A DNA stretch of 64,000 nt, taken from contig CALGVD010000105.1 in NCBI GenBank assembly GCA_937920275.1, forward strand, positions 29,488 to 93,487, written 5' to 3'. Positions within the stretch are counted from its first letter, which is position 1; each line of letters opens with the position of its first letter. Below the pieces are notes generated by a model. That model worked only from the letters and a program-made list of their open reading frames with translations, was not told where the DNA came from and searched no databases. Made by a program: the position numbers and the translations under genes. Positions 26,244 to 34,997 of this stretch are shown here, piece after piece. The stretch comes from an uncultured Pseudomonadota bacterium (GTDB lineage Bacteria; Pseudomonadota; Gammaproteobacteria; Steroidobacterales; Steroidobacteraceae).

Positions 26244-27705
26244 ATTTCTCGACGAGACGATCCGCGACGGCCAGCAGAGCCTGTGGGGCATGCGCATGCA
26301 GGCGGGCATGGCACTCGCTGCCACGCCGCTGCTCGACCGTACCGGGTTCACGACGATCGATCTCACCGGTAGCACGTACATCGACGTACTCACCCGTTTC
26401 TGCCACGAGAACTACTGGGACGGCATGGACCTGCTCGTGGGTTCGATGCCGAACACGCCGACGCGTGCCGGCATGCGCTCCAACGCCATTTCCACGTTCG
26501 GCGTCAGCCCCGATGCGTTGATGGACCTGTGGGTGCGGCGATTGTCGGCGCATGGCGTGCGCTCGTTCTGGATCTACGACGTGCTGTTCAATATCGACAA
26601 GATGCTGCGCCTGGCCAAGGTCGCAAAGGAATCCAAGTCCACCACGACGGTGGCGGGCGCCATCATGTTCACGCTTTCGCCGGTGCACAGCGATGACTTC
26701 TTCGCTGACAAGGCAGACAAGCTCTCGGCGTCGACCGACGTCGATACGATCCTCCTCTACGACACCGGTGGCGTGCTCGAAAAGGAGCGCCTCAAGACCT
26801 TGGTGCCCGCCATCATCAAGAAATCCCGCGGCAAGCCTATCGAGTTTCATGCCAACAATCTGTTGGGTATCTCGGCGAAGGCGTACCTGGATGCGGTCGA
26901 CCTCGGCGTCACCGTGCTACACACGGCGAGTCGGCCGATGGCCAACGGACCCTCGGTGCCCTCGACGGAGATCATGGCGCACAACGTCGAGCTCAAGGGG
27001 CATACGCACAATCTCGATACGTCGCTGTTCAAGCCCGTGGCCGATCACTTCGAAGCCGTCGGCAAGGCGGCTGGCTTTCTGGTGAACCAATACGCCGAGT
27101 ACGACGTGCTGTCGATCGAGCACCAGATTCCCGGCGGCATGATGGGCACCTTCAAGGCGCAGCTTGCGCAGCACAACATGAGCGGCAAGCTGGGCGAGGT
27201 GCTCGAGGAGACCGCGCGCGTGCGCCGTGAGCTGGGTTATCCCGGGATGGCGACGCCGTTCAGCCAGATCGTCGGAATTCAGGCGGTGCTGAACGTCATC
27301 ACGGGTGAGCGGTATCGCACTGTCCCCGATGAGGTCGTGCAGTATGCGGCCGGTTTCTTTGGCCAGGCAGTGGGACCGATCGACCAGAACGTCCTGGATC
27401 GGATTCTGGCGTCACCGCGAGCCAAGGACGTGGTGGCCAGCCCGCCGCCCCAGCCGACGCTCGAGGATCTCAAGAAGCAATACCACACGGATGACGAGGA
27501 CGAACTCATTCTTCGCATTACCGTGCCCGAAGCGGACCTTGCCCGCATGCGCGCAGCCGGCCCGATCAAGACCAGCTACCCGCTGCTCTCCACGCCGGAG
27601 CTCGAGCAGGTGCGCAAGCTCCTGAAAATGACGAACCTCCCCGTCGTGGACATCAAGTCTCCGGGCCTGACGCTCTCGCTGCGCCGCACACGCTCCAGGA
27701 ACTGA
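26230..27705 (+). CDS. Carboxyltransferase of the pyruvate carboxylase/OadA (HMGL-like) group, atypical active site
   Basis: Predicted protein of 491 residues. The family is shown by DETIRDGQQSLWGMRM (residues 8-22, like DTTxRDxxQSLxxTRM), YWDGMDLLVGSMPNTPTRAGMRSNA, and HTASRPMANGPSVPS (231-245, like DTAxxxMxxGTSQPS). Compared by eye with pyruvate carboxylase and oxaloacetate decarboxylase, the lysine of IKDMAG, which is carboxylated and binds the metal, is replaced by Tyr177 (ILLYDTGG), and of the HxH metal pair only His207 remains (FHANN, Asn209). A C-terminal region from about 400 is Lys- and Glu-rich and shows no biotinyl domain. With the preceding genes it forms a three-subunit carboxylase of unknown acceptor. 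Confidence 0.85.
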   Translation: MAHIEFLDETIRDGQQSLWGMRMQAGMALAATPLLDRTGFTTIDLTGSTYIDVLTRFCHENYWDGMDLLVGSMPNTPTRAGMRSNAISTFGVSPDALMDLWVRRLSAHGVRSFWIYDVLFNIDKMLRLAKVAKESKSTTTVAGAIMFTLSPVHSDDFFADKADKLSASTDVDTILLYDTGGVLEKERLKTLVPAIIKKSRGKPIEFHANNLLGISAKAYLDAVDLGVTVLHTASRPMANGPSVPSTEIMAHNVELKGHTHNLDTSLFKPVADHFEAVGKAAGFLVNQYAEYDVLSIEHQIPGGMMGTFKAQLAQHNMSGKLGEVLEETARVRRELGYPGMATPFSQIVGIQAVLNVITGERYRTVPDEVVQYAAGFFGQAVGPIDQNVLDRILASPRAKDVVASPPPQPTLEDLKKQYHTDDEDELILRITVPEADLARMRAAGPIKTSYPLLSTPELEQVRKLLKMTNLPVVDIKSPGLTLSLRRTRSRN

Positions 27706-27788
27706 ACGTAGCCGCAAGGCCGGCCACACGCGCCTGACACTGGGCAGGCATTGCGACGCTCGCAAGCACGCTCAAAATTAGACATGCA

Positions 27789-27820
27789 TGTTTGACACAA
27801 CAATCAGTACTTGTTAACTT
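27789..27820 (+). promoter_or_regulatory. Sigma70-like promoter and operator candidate of the acyl-CoA dehydrogenase operon
   Basis: The core TGTTTGACA (27789-27797) contains a perfect -35 TTGACA (27792-27797). A spacer of 17 leads to a weak -10 TAACTT (27815-27820). A second related half, TTAGACATG, lies at 27778-27786, making a larger inverted pair. The transcript would start near 27827, before the ATG at 27854. Confidence 0.65.
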
Positions 27821-27853
27821 TCGACTCGCGCGCTCAATGCCGAGGGAAACACG

Positions 27854-29665
27854 ATGCTCAATCCCACTTTTCCGCCTGCCCCCGTCGCCACAACCCCGGC
27901 ACCCTTCGATCCGAAGGAATTCGGGCATGTCGCGCCCGATACGGAAGGGCTGAATTTCTTCGGCATCGATCAGAGTCTGCAATCGGCACTGCGTGTTTAC
28001 GCCAGCCGTGAGGTGTTCGCGCACTTCGAGCCGATCATGCAGCGCTTCGGTGAGGTGGCCGGCGGAGAGCTCGATCGCCTGTCACGCATCGTCGATCGCA
28101 ATCCGCCCGTGCTGGAGCAGCGCGATCGATATGGTCGCGATCTCGATCGCATCGAGTATCACCCGGCCTATCACCAGATGGAGAAGATCGGTTTCGAGGA
28201 CTTCCAGCTGCACTCCATGTGCCATCGGGAGAACGCTCTCGGCTGGACAGGCCACGTGCCGCAGCTGATCAAGTACGCGTTCCGATACATGTTCGCGCAG
28301 TCCGAGATCGGCATGATGTGTCCGCTCAACATGTCGGACGCCACCACGCATGTCTTGAAGTCGTACGGGAGCGAGGAGCTCAAGGCGTATCTGCTTCCCA
28401 AGCTTCTTGCGCCGACCATGAAGGAAATGTGGCGTGCCACTCAGTGGATGACCGAGAAGGCGGGCGGCTCAGATGTCGGCGCCCTCGAGACGGTAGCGCG
28501 CAAGGAAAACGGCGTGTGGCGCCTGTATGGCGAGAAGTGGTTTGCTTCCCACACGGACGCGCATGTCGCGCTGGCGCTGGCCCGGCCAGAAGGCGCGCCG
28601 CCCGGTATCAAGGGTGTGGCCATGTTTGCGCTGCCTCGTTATCTGCCGGATGGTTCGCGCAACAAATACCGGATCGTGCGCATCAAGGAAAAGCTCGGAA
28701 CGCGCTCGCTCGCAAGCTGCGAAGTGATGCTTGAAGGCGCCGAAGCGTACCTCGTGGGTCGCGAGGACCGCGGCATCAAGCAGATGATGGAAGAAGTGAA
28801 CATGTCGCGGCTGTCGCATGGCGTGCGCGCCGCGGGCCAGATGCGCAGGGCCTACAACGAATCCATGCAGGTGGCGCGCAATCGCTCTGCGTGGGGCAAG
28901 CAGCTGATCGAGCATCCGCTGATGCGCCGCCAGTTGATCAAGATTCTCGTGCCTGCCGAGCAGGGTGTATCTGTATTCATGCTCGCAGCTTCGCAGCTCG
29001 ATCAGGCCAACGCGGGCTCCGAATCCGCCAAGCAGGTGGTGCGGATGCTGACGCCGCTGATCAAGATTCGCGCGTGTCGCGATGCGGTGATCGCTGCGCG
29101 GGCCGCTCTCGAATCCCGAGCGGGCAACGGCGTCATCGAGGAATGGGTGAATCCCAAACTGGTACGCGACGCGCATATCGCACTCGTTTGGGAAGGCACG
29201 AGCAACATCAACGCGATCGATGTGATTCGGCGTGCCGTCGGCAAGTCGCGGGCGCATGAGCCGTTGAAAGCGGTGGTGCTGGACAGGCTCGGCTCTCTCA
29301 CGCGCCTGCCGGATGCCTACCGGTTGCGTTTGCAGAAGGCGCTGGACCGGGCGTTTGATTTCGCGAATGACACCGCCGCGTCGTCTGCCAACGAGCATCT
29401 CGCCCGGCAGGCTGCAAGCGGGATGTACCACGCCGTCAGCGCCGTGATGCTGGCCTGGGAGGCCTGCCAGCCATGCGGGGACGTCCGCAAGCTTCTGACC
29501 AGCCGATTCGTGCTGGAGCATCGGCTCGAGCCGATCGATCCGCTGTCCCCGCCCGATGGCGCATGGGAAGACGCAGCCTACACCATGCTTTTCGACGAGA
29601 CCTGCAAGGTCACGCTCGCCGAAACCGTCGCCCTGGTATCGAACAGCAGCCGTCGCGTTCGCTGA
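27854..29665 (+). CDS. Acyl-CoA dehydrogenase, large AidB-like type
   Basis: Predicted protein of 603 residues, longer than the usual 380-400, with an N-terminal extension of about 150 and a C-terminal helical extension. FAD/substrate-site patterns: MWRATQWMTEKAGGSDVGALET, GEKWFASHTDAHVALALARP, and the late LVWEGTSNINAIDVIRRA, where Glu of WEGTSN is the expected catalytic base. It would introduce a double bond into an acyl-CoA. Large members act on bulky or branched acyl groups, or in the case of AidB on damaged DNA; the operon context favours catabolism here. It opens a six-gene operon that ends with the thiolase. Confidence 0.88.
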   Translation: MLNPTFPPAPVATTPAPFDPKEFGHVAPDTEGLNFFGIDQSLQSALRVYASREVFAHFEPIMQRFGEVAGGELDRLSRIVDRNPPVLEQRDRYGRDLDRIEYHPAYHQMEKIGFEDFQLHSMCHRENALGWTGHVPQLIKYAFRYMFAQSEIGMMCPLNMSDATTHVLKSYGSEELKAYLLPKLLAPTMKEMWRATQWMTEKAGGSDVGALETVARKENGVWRLYGEKWFASHTDAHVALALARPEGAPPGIKGVAMFALPRYLPDGSRNKYRIVRIKEKLGTRSLASCEVMLEGAEAYLVGREDRGIKQMMEEVNMSRLSHGVRAAGQMRRAYNESMQVARNRSAWGKQLIEHPLMRRQLIKILVPAEQGVSVFMLAASQLDQANAGSESAKQVVRMLTPLIKIRACRDAVIAARAALESRAGNGVIEEWVNPKLVRDAHIALVWEGTSNINAIDVIRRAVGKSRAHEPLKAVVLDRLGSLTRLPDAYRLRLQKALDRAFDFANDTAASSANEHLARQAASGMYHAVSAVMLAWEACQPCGDVRKLLTSRFVLEHRLEPIDPLSPPDGAWEDAAYTMLFDETCKVTLAETVALVSNSSRRVR

Positions 29666-29682
29666 TCCGCCGGCGGAAAACC

Positions 29683-30888
29683 ATGAGCGAGCAGCAGAAC
29701 AAGAAGCCGACCGGACCGCTGAGCGGAATCCGCGTAGTCGACATGACATCCGTGCTGATGGGACCGTACGCGACGCAGATACTCGCGGACTACGGTGCCG
29801 ACGTGATCAAGATCGAGGACGAAAGCGGTGATCTGCTGCGCATGGGCGGCGCGATGCGCAATCGCGGCATGGGTCAGCTGTTCTTGCAGTGCAACCGCAA
29901 CAAGCGCAGCGTCGTGCTCGACGCGAAGTCCGAAGAAGGCCGTGCTGCGCTGCTGCGCATGTGCGAGAAGGCCGATGTCTTCATCACGAATGTTCGCCCC
30001 GCCGCGCTGTCACGTCTGAAGCTGGGCTACGAAGACATCAAGGCCCACAACCCTGCCATCGTGTACGTCTCGCTCGTCGGATACGGGCAGCGCGGCCTGT
30101 ACAAGGCCCGCCCGGCGTTTGACGACTTGATGCAGGGAATCTCGGGAATCTCAGCGCTCATTGGCCGTGCGCAAGGCGTCGACCCGCAGTTCGTGCCGTT
30201 GAACATCGCGGACAAGATCGCCGGTATCACGGCGGCGCACGCAATCCTCGCCGCGCTGCTTCACAAAGAGCGCACTGGCATCGGCCAAGCCGTCGAAGTG
30301 CCGATGTTCGAGATCCTCGCTCAGTTCGTGCTGAGCGATCACTTCGGCGGCTATGGGTTCGATCCACCGATCGGGCCTATCGGCTACAACCGGTTGCTTT
30401 CGCGCACTCGACGGCCGTATCCGACCAGCGATGGATTTCTGGCGATCGTCGTATACACGAACCAGCACTGGAAGCGGTTTTTCGAGTTGATCGGCCGGCC
30501 GGAGGAGTGCTCCGCGAATCCGCTTTTCCACGATCACGCGACGCGCACGCGAAGCTACGACGACGTGCATCGCTTTCTGGCCGTGGAGATGAAAAAGAAG
30601 ACAACGGCTGAATGGCAGGCCGCGTTTGACGCGCACGACATTCCCTGGGCCGCGGTGAACAGCATCGAGGAACTGGTTGAGGATCCGCATCTCCGTTCGG
30701 TCAATCTCGTGCAGACGATCGATCATCCCACCGAAGGCCGAATACGCCTGGTGGCCTCACCCATCAATTTCAGCGAGACGCCTTCCACGCTCTACCGTCA
30801 TCCACCGAGCTTCGGCGAGCACACCGCCGAGGTCATGGCGGAGTTCGCACCGGCCGCTGCAGCTCCCGTGTCAGCCTCCCGTGATTAA
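29683..30888 (+). CDS. CoA-transferase, CaiB/BaiF (class III) family
   Basis: Predicted protein of 401 residues. The N-terminus GIRVVDMTSVLMGPYATQILADYGADVIKIEDESGD is the family signature; NRNKRSVVLDAKSEEGRAALLRM and RPAFDDLMQGISGISALIG follow, the last holding the expected catalytic Asp. It moves CoA between two carboxylic acids, so it could activate the substrate at the cost of an end-product CoA thioester, or recycle CoA after the carboxylation step. The ATG at 29683 follows the dehydrogenase stop by 17 bases. Both a ligase and a CoA-transferase in the same island suggest two acids need activation. Confidence 0.92.
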   Translation: MSEQQNKKPTGPLSGIRVVDMTSVLMGPYATQILADYGADVIKIEDESGDLLRMGGAMRNRGMGQLFLQCNRNKRSVVLDAKSEEGRAALLRMCEKADVFITNVRPAALSRLKLGYEDIKAHNPAIVYVSLVGYGQRGLYKARPAFDDLMQGISGISALIGRAQGVDPQFVPLNIADKIAGITAAHAILAALLHKERTGIGQAVEVPMFEILAQFVLSDHFGGYGFDPPIGPIGYNRLLSRTRRPYPTSDGFLAIVVYTNQHWKRFFELIGRPEECSANPLFHDHATRTRSYDDVHRFLAVEMKKKTTAEWQAAFDAHDIPWAAVNSIEELVEDPHLRSVNLVQTIDHPTEGRIRLVASPINFSETPSTLYRHPPSFGEHTAEVMAEFAPAAAAPVSASRD

Positions 30889-31657
30889 TCCGCTGTCCAT
30901 GGAAGGCCGCACCGTCGTCGTCACCGGCGCCGGTCAAGGCATCGGACTCGCCATTTCCCGGCTGATCGTCGAGATGGGCGGCCAGGTCGTCGGGGTCGAC
31001 ATGAGCGCCGATGCATTGGCGCGCGCCGTCAGTTCCTTGCCGGACGGTCGGTTCGTGCCCGTGGTGGGTAGCGTCACCGACAGCGCGGTGGCCAAGGCAT
31101 CGCTGCAGGCCGGCCTCGCGGCTTTCGGTGCGGTTCACGGGCTCGTCAACAACGCTGGAATCAGTCGTCCGGCGATGATCGAGAAGATGTCGATGGAAAC
31201 GTGGCAGTCCGTGCTCGACGTGCACGTGAACGGGTCGTTCATCTTTACCCAGGTCGTTGGCCAGCATCTGATCGAACGCGCCAAAGGCGGCGAAAAGGAT
31301 CCGGGCGCGATCGTTTTCGTGGCCTCTGATGCCGGGCGCCGCGGCAGCCTCGGCCAGATCAACTACGCCGCCGCGAAATCGGCGATGTTCGGCATGACCA
31401 TGACGGTCGCGCGCGAGTGGGCTCGGCACAACATCCGCGCGAATGCCGTGTGCTTCGGCGTCGTGGAGACGGCGATGACCGAGACCGTGCGCAACGACGA
31501 GCGCTTCCGTGACAAGTACCTGGAGCAGATTCCGCTGGGACGATGGGCTACGCCGGAAGAGGCTGCGATGCCCACCGTGTTCCTGCTGTCCCGTGCAGCC
31601 TCCTACATCACCGGCCAGGTGCTGTCAGTGAGTGGCGGATTCACCATTGCCATGTAG
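30881..31657 (+). CDS. Short-chain dehydrogenase/reductase (first of three)
   Basis: Predicted protein of 258 residues. The NAD(P) motif is TGAGQGIG, the structural motif NNAG (LVNNAGISRP), and the catalytic set Ser in VFVASDAG, Tyr and Lys in YAAAK. The acidic residue after strand 2 (VGVDMS) favours NAD. It ends with the usual ITGQVLSVSGGFTIAM. In this operon it is a candidate 3-hydroxyacyl-CoA or alcohol dehydrogenase. The GTG at 30881 (VINPLSMEGRTVVVTG) overlaps the CoA-transferase stop by 8 bases; an ATG at 30899 would be an alternative start. Confidence 0.9.
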   Translation: MINPLSMEGRTVVVTGAGQGIGLAISRLIVEMGGQVVGVDMSADALARAVSSLPDGRFVPVVGSVTDSAVAKASLQAGLAAFGAVHGLVNNAGISRPAMIEKMSMETWQSVLDVHVNGSFIFTQVVGQHLIERAKGGEKDPGAIVFVASDAGRRGSLGQINYAAAKSAMFGMTMTVAREWARHNIRANAVCFGVVETAMTETVRNDERFRDKYLEQIPLGRWATPEEAAMPTVFLLSRAASYITGQVLSVSGGFTIAM

Positions 31658-31695
31658 AGAGCGGCACGGTGTCGCGTTGCGACGGGGGGTACGAC

Positions 31696-32493
31696 ATGCG
31701 GTTTGAAACCAAGGTTGCAGTGATCACCGGCGGGGCGTCGGGCATCGGCGCCGCGACGGCGCGGCTCATGGCACGCGAGGGCGCGCGCGTCGTGATCGGT
31801 GATCTGGCCGATGCGAGTGGCGAGGCTCTTGTGCGCGAACTCGGCCCTGATCGTGCGGCGTACCTGAATTGCGATGTCGCGCAGGAGCTTGACGTCAATG
31901 CATTGATCGCCGAAGCCATGCGCCGCTTCGGCCGCATCGATGTCCTGTTCAACAATGCCGGCGTGACCGGCATGGGCTCAACGACGGACACCGACCCCGC
32001 GCTGTGGCGTCGAGTGATCGAGGTTGATCTGTTCTCCGTCTACTACAGCTGCCGCGCTGCGATTCCGCACATGATTCAAAGCGGCGGCGGCGCCATCGTC
32101 AACAACGCGTCGATCTCCGGCATGCACGGTGACTTCGGCATGTGCTCGTACAACGCCTCCAAGGGAGCGGTCATCAATTACACGCGCAGCCTGGCGCTCG
32201 ACTGTGCGGGCTCCGGGATCCGGGTCAACGCGATTTGCCCCGGTGTCACCGATACGCCGATGGTCGCCGGCGTTGCACAGATTCCGGGATTGCTGGATGC
32301 ATTCCTCGCGCCAGTGCCGATGCAGAGGCTCGGCAGGCCGGACGAGATTGCGGAGGTCGTGGCCTTCCTCGCATCGAGTGCGGCTTCGTTCATGACGGGT
32401 GCGATCGTTCCGGTCGACGGCGGCCTGTCGGCTACGACGGGGCTTCCGAATCTCAATAAATTCATGGCGAGCATCAAGGACCAGTACGCGTGA
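31696..32493 (+). CDS. Short-chain dehydrogenase/reductase (second of three)
   Basis: Predicted protein of 265 residues. Motifs: TGGASGIG, the NAD-type acidic residue in VVIGDLADA, NNAG, Ser in NNASISG, and YNASK. A C-terminal tail after the usual VDGGLSATTG adds about 20 residues (LPNLNKFMASIKDQYA). It differs clearly from the preceding SDR, so the pair probably serves two oxidation steps rather than being a recent duplication. The ATG follows a run of six G by 6 bases. The stop shares a base with the next start. Confidence 0.92.
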   Translation: MRFETKVAVITGGASGIGAATARLMAREGARVVIGDLADASGEALVRELGPDRAAYLNCDVAQELDVNALIAEAMRRFGRIDVLFNNAGVTGMGSTTDTDPALWRRVIEVDLFSVYYSCRAAIPHMIQSGGGAIVNNASISGMHGDFGMCSYNASKGAVINYTRSLALDCAGSGIRVNAICPGVTDTPMVAGVAQIPGLLDAFLAPVPMQRLGRPDEIAEVVAFLASSAASFMTGAIVPVDGGLSATTGLPNLNKFMASIKDQYA

Positions 32494-33719
32494 TGTCTGA
32501 TGCATCTGTCGAGGGGGTCGACGCGATGGGAATGACGATCGGAACCTATCTTCCGCCCTGGGGGACGTCCGATGGGCGCGTCCTGGGCTATGACGAGGAT
32601 GCGCTCACCATGGCGGTGGAAGCGGCTCGCCTGGTGGTCGACGCAGGAGCGGCGGTCAGCCGCGTCGTATTCGTCAGTCGCGAGTTGCCGCTGCTGGAAG
32701 GTGGCAACACAGCTCCGCTGCTCGCGGCACTCCGTTTGCCTGACACACTCGAAGTGGTCGAGCAGATCGGCGGCGCACCCGCGGTGCTCGATGCGCTGAT
32801 GTCGGCCGCTCCGTCGACCCTGGTGGTCGCGGTGGACGCCGTGGCGCCGGCGGGCGCGGCGGCCGCCTTGATCGGTGCCCGCAATCCGCTGACGTTCGCC
32901 GGGCGGGCGCAGCGCAGTTTGCCGCAACGTACGCGGCTCGCTGATGGCCACAGCTATCGCGATGACGATCCGCGCCTGATGCGCGAAAGCGGTGTGCGCA
33001 CCTCGCTGGCTGCTGCACAGCTTGCTGAAAAGCCTCTGGTGATGGCCGGTGCGTCTGCGCGTGACGCAGCCGCGTGGTCCGCAGCCGGCGCCCCGACCCT
33101 GCCGACGCTCGGTGCGTCGAGCACATTGTTTGCGCTTGCGGCGCTCGTCGATTCCTCGCGCAGCGGTCTGGTTGCCGCCATCGAGCAGGCAGCTCTCAGT
33201 GCTGCAACGTTCGCTGCCGCGGGCTCGACGGTCCGGCGCCACGAGCGAACTCCGCAGAAGGCGGTTGTCCGCAAGCGATCTCCCGGAGGCGACATCAAGT
33301 TGTCGCTGGCTGCCTATGATCGGGCGTTCAAGTCGAAGGTCGGTTGGCAGGCGGGCCAATGCACGAGCTGCGGATTGATGTCGATCCCGCCACGGTTTCA
33401 TTGCCTGGGGTGCGGCGCGGATGATCAATGGACACTCGCCGCGCTGCCGCGCACCGGCACGGTATACACGACCACGACGATTCATGTCCCCGTACCTTCC
33501 CTCGAGTCGCCGTACACGTTGGCCGTCGTGGAATGCGATGGCACGGACGTGCGCTCGCTGATGCACGTCACCGATGTGCCACCGGGTCGCGTGGCGATTG
33601 GCGCCCACGGACGGCTCGTGCTGCGCAGGGTGGCGATGCGTACGGGCGTGCCGGACTATGGCCATGCGTTCTCGCCCGATCCAGCTGCGAGCCTGACCGC
33701 CGCGGGAGGTGCGACATGA
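32493..33719 (+). CDS. Fusion of a cysteine-less thiolase-fold domain with a Zn-ribbon/OB-fold (DUF35) domain
   Basis: Predicted protein of 408 residues. Residues 1 to about 245 resemble the first half of HMG-CoA synthase-like proteins (IGTYLPPWGTSDGRVLGYDEDALTMAVEAARL). There is no cysteine before residue 290, so the thiolase-fold nucleophile is absent. From about 285 a DUF35 module begins: zinc ribbon Cys290-x2-Cys293 and Cys304-x2-Cys307 (CTSCGLMSIPPRFHCLGC), then an OB-fold (GTVYTTTTIHVPVP, PYTLAVVECDG). DUF35 proteins pair with thiolases or HMG-CoA synthases and present acyl-CoA, as ChsH2/Ltp pairs do in steroid breakdown. It overlaps the thiolase gene by ATGA, fitting a complex with it. 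Confidence 0.82.
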   Translation: MSDASVEGVDAMGMTIGTYLPPWGTSDGRVLGYDEDALTMAVEAARLVVDAGAAVSRVVFVSRELPLLEGGNTAPLLAALRLPDTLEVVEQIGGAPAVLDALMSAAPSTLVVAVDAVAPAGAAAALIGARNPLTFAGRAQRSLPQRTRLADGHSYRDDDPRLMRESGVRTSLAAAQLAEKPLVMAGASARDAAAWSAAGAPTLPTLGASSTLFALAALVDSSRSGLVAAIEQAALSAATFAAAGSTVRRHERTPQKAVVRKRSPGGDIKLSLAAYDRAFKSKVGWQAGQCTSCGLMSIPPRFHCLGCGADDQWTLAALPRTGTVYTTTTIHVPVPSLESPYTLAVVECDGTDVRSLMHVTDVPPGRVAIGAHGRLVLRRVAMRTGVPDYGHAFSPDPAASLTAAGGAT

Positions 33720-34876
33720 GGCGCGTTGCCATCGTCGGAGCGGGCATGACGTCCTTCGGCGAGCACTTTTCGCGTGGCATCAAGGAACTCATTCCGATGG
33801 CGCTCGGCGAAGCGCTGGCGTCGGTGGACAAGGGCATGGATCGCCGCGATATCGGCGCTGCCTGGCTGGGAGAGGTTGGTACCACCGACGGCTTTGGCGC
33901 CGGCATTCTGGCGGACTCCTGCGGGCTCCTCGATATTCCCGTGACGCGCACCGAGAATGCGTGCGCCACGGGGCAGGACATCATTCGGCAGGCGATCTAT
34001 GCGATCGCCTCGGGCTACGTCGATGTGGTGGCGGCCGTGGGTGCTGACAAAGTCCGGGACACCTCGTCGAGCTCCACATTCTGGGACTGGATGGCGCAGA
34101 CCCGCGACATGGCCTGGGACTTCCCGCTGGGACTGCTGGCACCTGCCAATTTTGCGCTGCACGCGTCGCGCTATCTGCACGAAGCGCCGGCCACGCGCGA
34201 ACACATGGCAATGATCGCCGTGAAGAATCACTTTCACGGCGTCAAGAATCCCAAGGCGCAGCTGCGCAACGAAATCACGGTAGAGCAGGTGTTGAAGGCG
34301 CCGCTCGTGGCGGAGCCCTTCGGCATGTTCGATTGCACTCCGCAGTCCGATGGCGCCGCGACGGTGCTGCTGGTGGCCGAGGAACATGTCGCCAGGTATA
34401 CCGATCGGCCAGTCTGGGTGCTGGGCTTCGGGCTCGGAATCGATCGGGTCATGCATCAGCACAAACGCGACATGACGTCCTTCACCTGCACGGTGAAGGC
34501 GGCCAAGGCCGCCTATGCCATGGCGGGACTCGGCCCGCGCGACATCGACTTCGCAGAGGTCCACGACTGCTTCACTGCAGTGGAACTCATCAGCTACGAG
34601 GATCTGGGCTTCGCCGAGCGGTTCTGCGCCCACAAGCTGGTGGAAGCGCGCGATCACTACGTCGGCGGCCGTATCCCCATCAATCCGAGCGGCGGCCTCA
34701 AGTCCAAAGGTCATCCTCCCGGCGCAACCGGCGTGGCGCAATGCGTCGAGATCTTCGAGCAGTTGCGCGGCCAGTCGCACAACCAGATCGACGGCGCGCG
34801 CGTCGGGCTCGCTCACAACATCGGCGGACCCACGGCCGCATCGGGCATCACGATTCTCGGCAAGAGCCGCCCGTGA
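33716..34876 (+). CDS. Thiolase-family protein, SCP-x/Ltp type
   Basis: Predicted protein of 386 residues. The likely nucleophile is Cys83 (TENACATG); the other active-site motifs are HDCF (His283) and GHPPGATG (His333). The C-terminal cysteine motif of classical thiolases is replaced by AHNIGG, as in SCP-x thiolases and Ltp retro-aldolases. The enzyme could cleave a 3-oxoacyl-CoA or perform a retro-aldol cleavage on a branched beta-hydroxyacyl-CoA. The second option fits its direct coupling to a DUF35 partner. It is the last gene of the operon that starts with the acyl-CoA dehydrogenase. Confidence 0.9.
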   Translation: MRRVAIVGAGMTSFGEHFSRGIKELIPMALGEALASVDKGMDRRDIGAAWLGEVGTTDGFGAGILADSCGLLDIPVTRTENACATGQDIIRQAIYAIASGYVDVVAAVGADKVRDTSSSSTFWDWMAQTRDMAWDFPLGLLAPANFALHASRYLHEAPATREHMAMIAVKNHFHGVKNPKAQLRNEITVEQVLKAPLVAEPFGMFDCTPQSDGAATVLLVAEEHVARYTDRPVWVLGFGLGIDRVMHQHKRDMTSFTCTVKAAKAAYAMAGLGPRDIDFAEVHDCFTAVELISYEDLGFAERFCAHKLVEARDHYVGGRIPINPSGGLKSKGHPPGATGVAQCVEIFEQLRGQSHNQIDGARVGLAHNIGGPTAASGITILGKSRP

Positions 34877-34936
34877 GACAGGCGGAGGAAAGCCGAGGCT
34901 GTCGACCGTAGCCGAGTGGCGCGGGACTGACATGGC

Positions 34937-34968
34937 TGTTTGACATCTATATCAGTACCCGCTATGGT
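34937..34968 (+). promoter_or_regulatory. Sigma70-like promoter and operator candidate of the first TonB receptor operon
   Basis: The core TGTTTGACA (34937-34945) holds a perfect -35 TTGACA (34940-34945); 17 bases later is the -10 TATGGT (34963-34968). The stretch GACATCTATAT is identical to that of the ligase-operon site. The transcript would start near 34975, giving a short leader to the ATG at 34998. Confidence 0.75.
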
Positions 34969-34997
34969 GCTGTTCTGTCGTATGAGAGGGGGGACGT

